Part shown: piece after piece, positions 22,580 through 34,752 of the stretch
Position numbering within the stretch: the stretch's first letter is position 1
How the letters are laid out: every line of letters begins with the position of its first letter
DNA from: Druceiella hillmani
Taxonomy: Eukaryota > Arthropoda > Insecta > Lepidoptera > Hepialidae
DNA: 64,000 nucleotides
Assembly (NCBI GenBank): GCA_039881145.1
Contig: JAYKKI010000095.1
Coordinates: 496,001 to 560,000, forward strand
Direction of reading: 5' to 3'
The notes under the pieces: model-generated
Told to the model about the DNA's origin: nothing
The model's input: only the letters and a program-made list of their open reading frames with translations
The model's database searches: none
Position numbers and translations under genes: made by a program

Positions 22580-22745
22580 AATTTTCGACTTTTGGTTACC
22601 AGTCACTATGATTCTACATCTCAACTACTTGTTGAATTATTTTTGCCAGCAATTTGATAGTTTTCTTGGGTGAAGACACTCAATCTGAACAATCTCATCA
22701 GCGAGCTGCTCCAAGATGACATTGACTCAATATTCTGACGATGTA
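22580..22745 (+). other. Block conserved between duplication copies, begins at a splice-acceptor-like site
   Basis: TGTCTTTTACAG ends at 22579 and CATCTCTTACAG ends at 38933 in the partner copy. Both are followed by an alignable stretch that runs to the shared CTCATCAGCGAGCT (22694-22707 and 39016-39029). The only frame that stays open in copy 2 is interrupted in copy 1, so either one copy is dead or the block is not coding. Confidence 0.2.
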
Positions 22746-23999
22746 AGAAAAAATATCGCAATAGCGCTGTAGCGCTTATCGTTTCCCCCTGCACTTAATT
22801 TTTTACATCAAGTGTTCCATTGACCGCTTTGTAAATGTGACGATCAATTATCTTTTTATTCTGACGTTACTTCGAATCGCGGTGGATATTTCTGTTATTC
22901 GTTATTGTTTCACACTTTAAACTCTTTGCCCTTTTAGTACTTGTATATTTTTAATGATTTGGGTTAATGGAAATTAGGTGATCTGATTATGGTTTCTATC
23001 TATAAATATTTGTTGTCATACATCTGCTGAGAATAATGCATCTCGTATCGAAGCTTTTGATGAAGCTTACAACGCTCGGTAGAGCAGCTCTGAACTTAAT
23101 AAAGTATTGCCGTGTAGTGAGATATTGAACTCAATTTATTTGTCATACGTGCAAAATAATATACATATTGGGTATGTTATTTTGTATGTATGACAATATT
23201 TGTATGTATAACAATATTCTGTTTGATATGATATTTTGTATGTAAATAATTATATATAATGTCAATGTTTTCGTTGGTTGTTTTTTTTTATTTTGTATAC
23301 ATAACAAATAAACTGAGTTTACTTAGCAGATATTAAATTTTAAATAAGTTGTATTTAAAACGGTCTAAATATTTGAGATCGGTACTTTACCACTAAGAGC
23401 AAGCTTTCAATTAATTATTATCTTATTGCGCGGGTATGTATATATTACGTTAATTTAAATATCATTGTTTAAATGAAAGACTCATAATTAAATGCTAGTT
23501 TAATTGTAAACTTATCCTATTTTGTTGCACTTAGGTTTAATATGTGTATCAAATATTGTGTTTTGAATATTCCCATTTACAAATTAATAATTAATTCAAT
23601 GCATAATATAAAGTTTGCACTTAAACGTGTAATATAGAACTTCAACATGTGGGCCGACTTAATGTTACCTTATGTAATATAATTTTCAAGCAAATAAATT
23701 CTCGTTTATTTGTTATAAATGCAAGTACATGTTACCCAATGAAAGCGCGTAACGATTACCCTCTAAAATAAATTAATAGTGCAACGCCAAATTTCTAATA
23801 TTTTATATAGAATGGTAAATAAAAAATGGAAATTGATTGTCTCGTATTCTTTAATTATATTACTTGGAATTTGTTAAACTTGTACTTTTGTTTGAATTCC
23901 TCGCGTAATTTCTTTACGTTATAGTTTTATTTTTAATTGAATATATGTTTTGTGAAAAATCTTTTAACTTAATTTTTTCTAAATGAAAATACGCGACGT

Positions 24000-24052
24000 A
24001 AAGGTTCATATGAAAATAAAAATATTACATTTTTATTTTCATATGAACCTTT
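24000..24052. repeat. Perfect 24-bp inverted repeat
   Basis: The arms 24000-24023 and 24029-24052 are exact complements around a 5-base loop (ATTAC). This gives a very stable hairpin. No element limits or coding potential are seen. Confidence 0.93.
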
Positions 24053-24244
24053 TATACGATCTATTTCTTGTTGCATAAACAATATCTAGTTATTGTTCGA
24101 TCAATTTCTTGTTGTATTTAGCTAGTGTATTTCCCGCTTGGCATTGATAGGTCAATGCCAGTGTGTAAATATTATTTATTTGTTTATTGCCAAAATTATA
24201 TCTAAAAAGAGTGGTTGATTTAGCTTAAAGAAAGATAATAGGAG

Positions 24245-24451
24245 CTAGAAGACGGGTTTTTAGAATGTTTCTCTGTCTGTCGGTATGCTAATTTATTCGT
24301 CAATCACGCAAAATTTACCAAACGGATTTTGATGAAATTTGATATAGTAATAGTTTAAAACAAGGGCAATATATGAGAGAAAAAAAAGTTATAATAAATT
24401 TTCCGTTCCCAAATTTTATACGAGTGAAACTGCGGGGTACAGCCAGCATAC
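24245..24451 (+). repeat. RTE-type retrotransposon 3' tail
   Basis: It shows the stereotyped order of insect RTE-like 3' regions: CTGTCTGTCGG, then ACGGATTTTGATGAAATTTG, then GAGTGAAACTGCGGGGTACA with CAGCCAGC at the end. A second, more diverged copy is at 35637-35831. Only the untranslated tail remains and no reverse transcriptase is attached. Confidence 0.7.
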
Positions 24452-25713
24452 GACAAAGTTGTAAATATTATAGTATATAATTGTTTACCACGATAAAGTT
24501 GGAAATATATAATATAATAGAACAAGATGTAAATATTTGGGTACAGAAATACTATAGGTACCACAATTCTTGATGGATTTACCTATTTCTTTTTCTTTAT
24601 ATGTTATTGGAAAACAATGACAATCACCTGGTGAAATATAAGTTTTGTAATTTGATTGTAGCAACAATTTAATATTTACTATCTGTTTTTTATTTGGCAC
24701 ATAAAAATGCCAAGAACACTTTGATAAGTTTTAAAAAATTGCAAAGCGATGAAAGTGCAAACCTAAATTTTAAACCAAAGCATCTATATTAAATTGTCAT
24801 GTCATTTTTAATAATGCTCAACGTACTATATGAAAGCAAATGAAACAGGCAGAAATACTCACTTTGTCCCTATAATTAATTTTTAAAAAAACCCATGACT
24901 ATCTTATTTCTATAATTTTTTTTGTACTTGTTTGTAGTTGACTAGTATTTTCGGGACATGTTACAAAAAAGGAGATTTAGGAGTAATAAACTGCCCTGGA
25001 TCATAGTCTAAAAGAATTTTCAGATTCGCACCTAAATATTTTTTTGTTTATAGATTTGACAAAACTAATATATTTTAGTTTCGAGAGTTCAACGTTGTGG
25101 TTTAAGTTTGTAAAAGTTAATTATTTTAAAAAAAAATAGAAAAAGATACTAAGGTAAAAACTTATGTATAAAAATTATGAGTAGAAAAGGAAATAAATAA
25201 TCTATAGATTTTTTTGAGTACTTCAACTTTTATTAACTTTTTTTTTCTAATAGAGGAACGTTTTAAGTTAACTTATGTAAATAAAATTAAAAAAAAAACT
25301 AGTAAGCAAAACATTCCAAAGTATTACCTTTATTTTTATAAATTACGAAATAAATTTGAAGTTTTAAGTTTTAAGAGGTTTTCTATTAGTTCGGGTGAAT
25401 CCAAAACAACACACACACCATAACTCAGCACCAATTGTATAATTGAGAACTAACGCTTACAATTCCCTTATACCGCAATCACAAATGCATTAACATATTT
25501 TTAAATTAGGAAAACACGTTTTTCATCTTCCAAATTAAGTCACATTATCAGCAACGTAATATACTCCATATTACGTTAATAGTGCTAAAATAATTCCGTT
25601 TAAAAGTAAACTTAATGCAACCGTAATTGAAATGGTAAGGGTAAGTGACAGCAAATTTCGCAATGAAACTTCTAGTAATCAAGTAATTTTTTAATAATAA
25701 ATTGAATATTTTC

Positions 25714-25714
<1 letters not shown>

Positions 25715-25766
<52 letters not shown>
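25715..25766. repeat. (TA)n microsatellite
   Basis: Uninterrupted TA dinucleotides within duplication copy 1. The partner copy has no TA tract at the matching place. Confidence 0.95.
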
Positions 25767-25767
<1 letters not shown>

Positions 25768-26666
25768 CTAATAGAAAGTACGGGTATATGAGATAATATA
25801 TAAAACTTATTCCATCGTTAGCATAACTCGGCCTGGTCAGAAGCAGATTTCAATAATTCTCCTTAATACTCTTAGTCCCAAAACAAATTCCAATAATTTT
25901 TGACTAAAATTCTAGTACCAGTGAAATATACACTAAACAAAATAAAAGGTATCCCATGTTTATGATTAAGATACGTTTATAACAAGAAAATGGCTAATGT
26001 ATAAAATGAAATCGTAAACTAGGCTACAGTAGCAACGCCAACAGCAAACCCGCCGTTAAATCATTACAGAAAGCGCGGGGATCGTGACACCGAACGAGCG
26101 CCCGTCAGGTTTGTATTCGAAAATGATATTTATGTTACACATTAAATATATTTGAATTTTCCTGTGATAAAACTACAGGTTCTTGTATTCAACTAGTTCA
26201 AAAGAACTTATTAATACTACATGAAGAGGGACGAAAAAAATTTCATAACTATTGTAATTTATATCCCAACCTAGATAATTAAGAAATAATAGCCGTCTTT
26301 TGGTTTTTTTTAAATAGTTTACAAAATGCGTGGTTTTAAAACAACATAAGTTAAATTCTAGGAAAAATCATGAATCACCGTAAACAATAATTTAATAAAA
26401 TAAAGTTTAAAAAATATATTAATCGTCAACACAAACAGAGATATTAATTTGCAATAATATTTATATCTTTCACGTAATACAAAAATAAATAGTTACAAAA
26501 TTGCCATATTCAATCTTCCTCCATAGATGCCGTAATAACACGTTTTCGTCCATAACGATTAGGGACATTTTCTTTTATATTTCTGTGATAAAAATTTAAG
26601 ACACTTCTATGTTTATATGGTCTATGCTTCTAAATTTCAAATAAATCCATTTAAAAATATGTATAA

Positions 26667-26880
26667 ACTAGCTGACCCGTGCGAAGTCTTCGCACTATAT
26701 TGCCATCTAGCGTGTTCCAAGTATACAATTTGGCTAAGATATTTGATGTGTCGCCCACAGATGGCGCTCATGCCAATTGTTATAAAAATTGATTTTTTTA
26801 TTAACAAAAAGATTTTTTTCGAATTTTTTTATATTTTTCCCCCAAAGTAGAAAACATAACCTTTAAGTGGGTATTTTTTT
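26667..26880 (+). repeat. Dispersed repeat beginning CTAGCTGACCCGTGCGAAG
   Basis: The head CTAGCTGACCCGTGCGAAG is shared with 48536-48560 (CTAGCGTGACCCGTGCGAAG). Such sequences commonly start insect retroelement-derived repeats. The body contains AGATGGCGCT and T-rich runs. It interrupts or follows the last conserved block of duplication copy 1. Confidence 0.6.
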
Positions 26881-28929
26881 TATTTTTTTTGGTGCAGTAG
26901 TTAAAGAGATCGAGCTGCTCGACCAAAAAACACCTTTTAGAAATCGACTTTTATCTGAAAATGTTAAATCCCTTTACGCGGTGTACTGGTTTCCAGTTTA
27001 ATATGAGTTACTTTGAATACCGGACCCGCAAATTTGTTTCAATTTTGCTGACGTTCGTATAGATTTGGTTAACGATAACTATTTAAGTGCAGGCTGCCAA
27101 ATTCTTATTTATTTCACAACAATAATAAGTAGTTCCACAAAATTTCTCAATCCTCCCAATTTTTTTTTCTCTTCTTTGCATCATAGACTACTTAAACCTT
27201 TTAAATTCTAATGTTGCAAGAGCAGCGTTTTTAAATTACACCAATTCCTTTTAACGTAAGTAAAGCCACGGGTCAAGATTACTTTGTGTGTACACCTTAT
27301 TTCATCTGAACCTATCGATGCTAACGGCTAAAATAAAATTGGGTTTAGAACATAATTGCTTTCGAATTGAACTGAAAAATAAGTTCATCAAATCACTTTT
27401 TTGAAGAAGTTCTCTTCTCTAATCGTGTCATGCGCTCCTTTTGTTCTTCTACTTTAAAACGGTTATTTAAATATTCCTCAGGGATATGTTGGTTCCTTCA
27501 AAATATTACTATGCATATGAAAGACTGTGTACAATAACCAAATTTTCAAAACCCAATCTTAGAAATTTGCCCAAATTTGCGAAAGACTTAAATATGAGTA
27601 TTGATCTCTTTAATATACAGCTTTAAGTCGAATTAAAATATTATCAAATTCTAGTTGAGGACAAATTCATTTTTCTTTTTTAATACTTGTCTGCACACTT
27701 TTAGACAAGATTATCTAAAGAATAAAATATCTAAAAAGACTTTCAGTTAAGACTTTTTAGATACAAGAGCCGTAGTCTAACTATGTCTATTATTTTTTTA
27801 GTTGGCTATTTATGCACCTTTCTGATATTATATTTGACGTTTAAATTGTTTTTTTGTTTATTAAAAGTATGAAAATATGGAATACAATATACATAGCTGT
27901 ATACCTACAGAAGAAACCGAGGTCGGCGAAAAAGTGGAGAGACGCAACAAAACACCTTTCCAGAAATTAAAATAAAACTTCAAATTGATATTACCATTAT
28001 TAGCTAATGAGTATTACGAATAAAAAGTAAATAAATAATCGTTAAAGACAAAGTTATTATCTTCTTCTGGAATAATTACATTTATAAAATATTACTAAAA
28101 TACATGAATTAGTCGACGAAAAGAACTAAAGACAACGATACTAATTGTGGCTCTACTTGTAGAAACCTAAAATTTGGAGTTAATATTTGGCTCAGGTCTT
28201 TTCATTTTCAAAAAAATGTTTTGAAACATACATTTTCCAGAAATTTTTACTATGAACATCGTTTGAATGCAGATGATTTGCAAATTTATATCTGTTCAGA
28301 CTCTTGTCCCTTTCAATCGCCTTTAAAAATAGGGGCCTCTGTCTGGTTGGTAAATGGGCTCTCAAATTGGGTATAATAATTGTCGATCTTTGTAATTTTC
28401 AGGTTATTGTTATTGATTATCAAAGAAATATATCAAAAAATCAATATCTGATTCACTGTTTCGGAATAAAATTGTAATTCTCTACTACATTTCTGTCAAA
28501 TATTTGGACCTACTGAATGAAAAACTCAGATGGCAGCTTAAAATAAATGATGTTAGATGTAAAACTTTCAATATTACACAATCTCTGAAGCGTATTCTAC
28601 GTTGTATTTTAACAAAAATTAAAATTTTCCTGCTTGTAACACTTTTTGCTTAACTGAAAAGAAGTGTGCAATATTTGTATTTTACCGAGTATTACTTAAA
28701 AAATTAAAGCGATTTCAAAATGTATGCGTATACTTCATTTTCGTATTCAAGAAATAATACCATGTTCTCGATTGCAAGGTATCACTTAGCAACCAGAACA
28801 ATCTCCACATTCTCTGCCTCTCCTTTAACGTACTGAAGTATTTTCGAATAGATTATTTTAGACCCAGATTTTCAGACGAAGATGTTCATGGTGCTGACTT
28901 TGCTCTGAAAATATTCTTACCTTACTTTT
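26881..28929. other. AT-rich DNA between duplication copies
   Basis: No recognisable gene. A small inverted repeat TATCTAAAAAG/CTTTTTAGATA lies at about 27728-27763. A GC-richer patch GGGGCCTCTGTCTGGTTGG near 28335 is unexplained. Confidence 0.45.
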
Positions 28930-29601
28930 CCATAAACATAACATCTCATTGCCAAACTATGGCGTTAATTAGACCTTAATATCCGTAATGTACAGTCAAT
29001 TCACGCATTCAAAGGTTATAAAAAAATCCTTTCGTCACTCACTTTTCTAAACCCCATTCGTATCTTTCCATCGTTCCCTACCTCGTTGTCCGTCCTAAGC
29101 GTTGTGACACTTTTTATTTTTAATGATATATTTTATTAATTACTTCTTGGAATTTTTTGTAATCGTATTCAAAATCTGCTACATGCTTCCAAAAAACAAT
29201 AGTACTTTTCACATAAGCATCTGATTGACTAAAAAATATGCTCTTCTAACTATAATTCTGCATTATGTATTTATATATAAAGAAGGGGAATAAGTAATTA
29301 CATAAACAAATTATGCCTATTTTACCATTCCGAAAGCAGAAACCAATATATTTATACGAATGTAATGAAAAATAATTTGATTCGAAGGGTTTTCAAGAGG
29401 AAAGAAAACATAATAATCAAATACTAAAATAGAAATACTTGCAGCATTTTTTACCTAATATGCAAGACAATGCGTTTTTAACAGTTCAAGCGTGGAAACT
29501 TTAAATTCTGTTTAAATTTTGATTTCTCTGTTGGTAATTTTGAAATATCTTTTAGGCTTTACTAAATATTAAAATAAAAAATTAATGATTTATAAATACA
29601 C

Positions 29602-29893
29602 AAGGAATAATGAAATGAAACTACTTGATTTAGTATTTTTTTCTATTTTCTTAAAGTTATTTACGACAACCTAGGTTTCGTTATATTACAACATCTTCAG
29701 GTGGGCTATTAGCAAAGATTTGCTCTTTGATCTTTGCTAATAGCCAACCTGGACATGTTGTATTACAACGAAACCTTGGTCGTGGTAAAGAACTTAAAGA
29801 AAGTAGAAATAATGCTACAGCACGTAGTTTCGTTTAATTGCGAATAATTAATTTCTACAAAATTAACGCCAAACATATTCAACAAAAGGAATA
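29602..29893. mobile_element. Palindromic hammerhead-like element, copy B
   Basis: Inverted arms meet near 29730 (GCAAAGATTTGCTCTTTGATCT). AAGGAATA occurs at 29602-29609 and 29886-29893 and may be an 8-bp target duplication. The right side runs to the full outer end AACGCCAAACATATTCAA, while the left arm stops at ATGAAATGAAACTAC. So copy B is asymmetric in the opposite sense to copy A. The hammerhead-like cores are damaged: the right arm has CTGGACA in place of CTGAAGA, and the left arm (minus strand) keeps CTGAAGA but has lost the stem I partner. Confidence 0.85.
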
Positions 29894-30164
29894 GTTGGCA
29901 CTTTAAAAATGACCATTATATAAATGCATAAAACAATATAAACCATTAATTCATAGATATAAATTTTTACGGTGATACCATATTTTTCATTGAGGAAAAA
30001 TACAAAGCATTTTCAAGCTGATAGATATGAAAATAATTCGATTCGAAGGTTTTCTCTTTTCTTAGGAGGGACTCCTTTTTTAATTAAAAATTATTATTCT
30101 CAGGGTTATTCTTCACAATTAAATTAATTATTTATAAATTACAATTAATTATTTATAATTATAT

Positions 30165-30289
30165 TTAAACTACGTGATGTAGTATTATTTATACTTTCTT
30201 TAAAGAAAGTAGAAATAATACTACATCACGTAGTTTTATTTAATTGTAAATAATGAATTTCTACAAAATTATCGTCAAATATATTCAAT
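30165..30289. mobile_element. Palindromic element, copy C (short, no ribozyme core)
   Basis: A compact palindrome AAACTACGTGATGTAGTA to its complement, joined at CTTTCTTTAAAGAAAG (about 30193-30208). The central hammerhead-like part is absent. The right side continues to the family's outer end ...CAAATATATTCAAT at 30289. Confidence 0.85.
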
Positions 30290-30436
30290 ATTTGACAACA
30301 GCCAATTTCACTACATTGGCGATATTGTACCGTCGACTGCCATTTCAATTTCGGGAGACGATATAAAGCATATGGTTCAACAAAACGGACATAAAGTGTA
30401 ATCTTACACCGAGTCATGTGAACATCAAAAAATAAA

Positions 30437-30521
30437 GAATTTAGAAATAATACTACATCACGTAGTTTCATTTAATTGTGAATTACGAATTTGTACAAAA
30501 TTAACGCCAAATATATTCAAT
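30437..30521 (+). mobile_element. Palindromic element family, single arm (copy D)
   Basis: One arm only: TAGAAATAATACTACATCA through to AACGCCAAATATATTCAAT. It follows copy C after about 147 bases that include a GC-richer unique segment (30300-30420). The C-spacer-D order resembles tandem terminal repeats with a remnant of internal sequence between them. The minus-strand open frame at 30226-30471 spans this spacer and is not recognised. Confidence 0.8.
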
Positions 30522-31422
30522 GAGAGTTATTCTTGTAAATTTAGAGAATTTACTCACAATGTATGTCCACGCTCTCCACCGCAAGGGCTACTACAACAAC
30601 AACTAGACGCACTTGTAAACTAATTGATATTTGTTGTTTTATGCTTACTGCTAGTGGAAAATAGTGTAGAAATATTCTATTCTAAGTCGCTTCCTGAAAA
30701 TGTACAACCAAATACTGTTTCATTATATTTGCTCATTTTTATAAATTTTCCTTTTATACTAAACATATTCCGTTTGAATTAAAAATAGAATGTTAAAAAA
30801 ATGCAAATTTTACTTTAGAATAATGTGTCATTTATAAAAAAAAAAAAAGGAACGTAATGATGAATTCTCCTATTAATAACTATTTCGCTTCAAACTTATA
30901 ATAATTAAAAATATTTTATAACAAAACTGTAAACACTTCATGGACGAGAAACAAAACAATATTTTTTTTTACTTTGGTGATTAACCCATGGATAAGTTTT
31001 TGAGCTGGATTAATTTGACTGACTAAGGCCTTCAGTGAACTATGCCTTTTTTAATCTTAAAAAAACGTTTATCAATTTTGATATTTAAATCGTTGTATAA
31101 AATGTATTTCTTTTTATACCCCTAAACTTTTATTTAAATCAAATGTTTATGAGAAAAAATCTTTTTTTTTTAAGTATGTATCTGATAAAATATAAGCATT
31201 GATATTATATAAAAAAAGATATTCAAAAATAGACGTTAACTGTAAAGATTCAAAAAAATTTAAAAAATCTTATTTATATAACGCAGAAGTATTTATCAAA
31301 CGCAGAAGTCAAAACTAACAAATACATATTTTGATTTAATATCAGGACAGTTCACAGTATAGCATTCTTATTAAAGTATATTATTGTTTAAAATCAAAAA
31401 GGTAGAATTTGAACAAAAAAAT

Positions 31423-31449
31423 TATACTTTCTTGTTTTACAAGAAAGTA
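31423..31449. repeat. Small perfect hairpin
   Basis: ATACTTTCTTGT, a 3-base loop, and ACAAGAAAGTAT. No associated feature. Confidence 0.8.
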
Positions 31450-31553
31450 TAAAAATTAACAAAAGTTATGGCTTTACTAAAAACTAATGTCAATAAAATA
31501 AATACTAGCTTTTACTTTAATTACTTTTATGTGTTAATAGCAAATACAAAATA

Positions 31554-31601
31554 TTTCATTAACTACATCAGGAGAGATTTCATTAACTACATCAGAAGAC
31601 A
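31554..31601. repeat. 24-bp tandem duplication
   Basis: TTTCATTAACTACATCAG plus six bases occurs twice in direct succession with one difference. Confidence 0.85.
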
Positions 31602-32189
31602 TTCCACTATATATTCAGTAAAATTTATAGATGATATAAATTGAAATCTGAAAGGTTTAGACATTTGAGAAGATGTTTTAATTAAAGGCATAATGTAACC
31701 CATCTTCCATTTACTAAGGTTTATAAGGGTAATTTATTTAGAAACAGGTGCTTCCTCAAAATATACGCTAACTTTGTGGTTAGAAAACGATAGTTCATGG
31801 TACTACATGAAAGCTTTTCTAAATAGTTTCGACTACGTGGTGAGCGTGAAAATTCTACGCGACTTGGGTGATTTCTAATTATTTTCCAATTTGGAACAAT
31901 ACTATAAATAGAGTTTTGTAGTTTGTACACGTTTATATACATGTATAAAAATAACATGACTAACATTTCAAATAAATTACTTATCCAAATGCATGGGTTT
32001 CAACATGTGTTCATTCGACCCATAAAATGATCTCTTAGCAACATATATACAGGTTTGTGTTTATGTGTATACATGTTTGTAAATAACGACAAGTTTCCTT
32101 CGTCAGCGATGTAAACAAAAGTTCTGGATAGAGGACCTCCCTACAATCAATCCAAAGGGAAACAAAGTTGTAAAAAAAGTTATTTATTC

Positions 32190-32550
32190 TTTTGAAAATA
32201 TCTAGATTTTTTATAATTTGACTAACATTAATCGATCCTGTATGAAACCTTTGCAACGGATAGACAAAACTTACTGGGTTGGTTATAAAATAACCTTTTA
32301 TTTTATAATAAGAAATTAGAAAAAATAATAGGAAATGTAATCTTTTTTTATAATTATAAGGAAAACAGAGTAGTAAAAAGTACATAGTTTAGAAGTTATT
32401 CATTATTTTTAAAACATTTATATTTTTTATAATTTGACTAACATTAATCGATCTTATATCAAATCCCTGCAACGGATAGACAAAAATAATGGGTTAGTTA
32501 TAAAATAACCTTTTATTTTATACCAAGAAATTTAATCTTTTTTTCTTAAC
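32190..32550. repeat. Direct duplication with 216-bp period
   Basis: The block around ATAATTTGACTAACATTAAT (32213) is repeated at 32429. The similarity continues through GCAACGGATAGACAAAA and TTATAAAATAACCTTTTATT in both. The minus-strand frame at 32035-32385 overlaps the first unit and is not a recognisable protein. Confidence 0.88.
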
Positions 32551-33532
32551 AAATGTATAATTCTAAAAAGTTTAGTTCAACTTTTCAAGACCCACTGTGT
32601 GAAAAGTGTAACAAGATAAGCATGTAAATTATTTTAAAAACTATTATTGTTAATTATTTAAAAACTAAAAATAAATTTAAATAAAAATGTACGTAGGATT
32701 ATTTTGGTAATTTATCAATATTAGAAAAATTAAAAACTAATCATTATTTCTGTTCTTCTATTAGGAATTTATAGTAATCCTAGTGAACCAAATAGAATAA
32801 ATTTTATATTTGAGCAATAAATAATATAATTCAAAATTATAGGTTTTTTAGCAATTTAACTTGTTGTTTCCGAAATTATTAGAACAGCAGGCAATAACAA
32901 TAAACATTTTTCAATATACCGAGTATGTGAACTAAAAAGCAACAATAGTCATTAACGAAAACGTGAAAAACAATAAAAGTAGTAAAGAAAAATGTAGTAT
33001 AATAACAGTTTTAGCTAGTTTATATAAGAGGAAAGGACACATATTTAAGGTGATTCTATATTACAATCTTTAATTATTTCCATAGGATGGTATTTTACTA
33101 CTTACATGTTCTCATTTTAGTTAGTAGACTTCTTTATTTGATGATGGGTTTTAATTTTGGTTACTAAAATTGTGATGTGCTTCTGATTTGGATTGTGTGT
33201 AGAAATAATGACTTAACTTTTTATATTGACTGACCGGCAAAGCCATTTGTACCATTTTACGTGCCATTACTAAAACCGCAAAATAGTTACTTATTCGCCC
33301 ACTGAGTACGCCACGAAGCGTTATTGACATGGTATTGTACGAGGAAGTGATCAGAAAACCGTTGGGCTTCACAGTCACAACGTCAACAACATGGGGTGGG
33401 ATAGACCTAATGACTTCCTGAGCATCGTATATTTATTAGAATATAATTATTGAATTTGAAATGCAAAATAGTGAGAAGTGGTTTTTAAAAGGTAAATTTT
33501 GTTAAAAGAGGAGAAAAAATAAATTAACTAAA

Positions 33533-33800
33533 TGGAATTGAAAATAATCCAACAATGACAGTGCGGGAAATTGAAAGACTATTTGGCTTACCGTGTTTTG
33601 TTATATAACGTTTATTACAAAAGGAAGATATGCACCCATATGATATTCAATGAATACAGAGTTTATTGTCACAATTTTTTAATAGGACACAATTTTATCG
33701 AGAGATGTCGAGGAAAGACATGAAAGACATGATTTTTTCGACAACACAATGTGAAATTTTGGAGTGGAATTTAATTACTGGCCCTGTCGAGCTGTCCTCA
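33533..33800 (+). pseudogene. Transposase N-terminal remnant (helix-turn-helix, HPYxIQ motif)
   Basis: One frame, broken by two stops, reads NPTMTVREIERLFGL, then RLLQKEDMHPYDIQ, then IQSLLSQFFNRTQFYREM. This follows the usual order in mariner-like transposase relatives abundant in insects: a helix-turn-helix, then HPYHIQRVQxL and a NR.QFC-type stretch (some are annotated with a DUF4817-type N-terminus). The catalytic domain that should follow is not visible, so it is a 5' fragment. The match is by motif order only. Confidence 0.5.
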
Positions 33801-33952
33801 ATATGAAGCAAGGAACGATATTTGCAATTTCTGCGGGAAAGTTGATAGACTTACTAGAAGTCATCCCATTATACACCCGTTGTAAAATATAGTACCAACA
33901 AGTCAGCGCATCATTTTGCTATGGGTAAAGCTTACGATAACACTTTTACACA

Positions 33953-34135
33953 TGGATAGTTTGGTCACGGTCAGTTTGCTAGCACGAATCTAGGATTTAA
34001 ATCTTGCTGATTTTTTTTAATTTTAGTTATTTTAAAGATCTAGTCAACCCCAGACAGATCATAACCAAATGTAACTTAGGAATGAAAATCTGATCTACAA
34101 TTGAGTATATCAGGGAAAAATCAGCAAACTTTTAC
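33953..34135 (+). repeat. tRNA-derived SINE, copy 1
   Basis: An A-box-like CAGTTTGCTAGCACG is followed by a B-box-like GGATTTAAATC (33993). A body follows whose 3' part (GAATGAAAATCTGATCTACA) matches the SINE copy at 63114-63290 (GAATGAAAATCCGAACTACA). Both end near AAATCAGCAA. This is an old copy with degenerate promoter boxes. Confidence 0.6.
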
Positions 34136-34617
34136 GTGTTTGTCAGACTTTGTTTTGATTTAAGACCGTCATTTCGAATATTTGATGTAAATAAATTATT
34201 ATGTTTCGTAAAATAAGAACTTTTAATTATTCAATGTATTACTTAAATTCTTTAACTTGTGGTTTTGTTTCATTAGTCCCGCCATAAATATCCAGACATA
34301 AAAAAATCGTAATATTTCTTTTATTTTTGATAATCGTGGAAAACATGTAAATTTTCATAATGTTCTGATACAGCCTTTTTTAATTTTCCTAGTTTATGAA
34401 CCATTATTTGAATAGTTTTTTTCTAATAATTTACATTTTTGCTATACTTTTTTTTACAATGTGCGTATTGAAGACTTCAATACATTTTTTTCAGAATTCC
34501 ACATAGGAGAGAATCATCAAAAATTCCCGAATTATTTCTTAAGATTTGGTATAGAATAAAATATTACAAATATTAGTTTATAGCCGAACTAATGAGCTAT
34601 GTTTTCACTAAACTTCA

Positions 34618-34752
34618 TACTTTATAAAAAATATTAATCTTTACTCATATTAATCGATATCGTAATGAAATTATGTTTCACTATCTAAAACATAATTTCA
34701 TTGTAATACCGATTAATACGCGTCAAAATATTTATCTTGATATGGACTTTTA
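34618..34752. repeat. Hairpin repeat (MITE-like)
   Basis: The arms around a short centre (CACTATCT) include AATGAAATTATGTTT and its complement AAACATAATTTCATT, with ATATTAATCG-type sequence further out on both sides. A half copy of the outer arm (TTAATATGCGTCAAAGTAT) is seen at 63378-63405. Confidence 0.7.

Larger units (their letters stand above)
9091..26420 (+). repeat. Ancient large tandem duplication, copy 1
   Basis: Short blocks in this span recur in the same order and orientation in 28930-42720, separated by diverged DNA. Main pairs are 9100-9230 with 28950-29075, 10118-10172 with 30566-30620, 11230-11500 with 31690-31950, and 18940-19080 with 35335-35465. Further pairs are 19900-20070 with 36680-36830 (25 identical bases at 19938-19962 and 36708-36732), 21300-21500 with 37750-37945, 22580-22740 with 38934-39050, 25490-25660 with 41850-41990, and 26020-26170 with 42180-42390. 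The offset is about 19.8 to 20.5 kb up to 11.5 kb and about 16.2 to 16.8 kb from 18.9 kb on. The insertions at 13.4-18.5 kb in this copy account for most of the drop. No intact reading frame is shared, so what was duplicated is unknown. Confidence 0.72.

Noticed and set aside
30226..30471. 81-codon minus-strand frame beginning MKLRDVVLF
   Set aside because: The start lies in the palindromic arm and the end in the next arm. The middle spacer is not recognised. The same MKLRDVVLF start appears at 22299 because it is repeat sequence.
32574..32620. Similarity of TTCAACTTTTCAAGACCCAC to 17965-17985
   Set aside because: A short match that is not at the colinear position of the large duplication. 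It may be chance or an unrecognised small repeat, so it was not used as an anchor.
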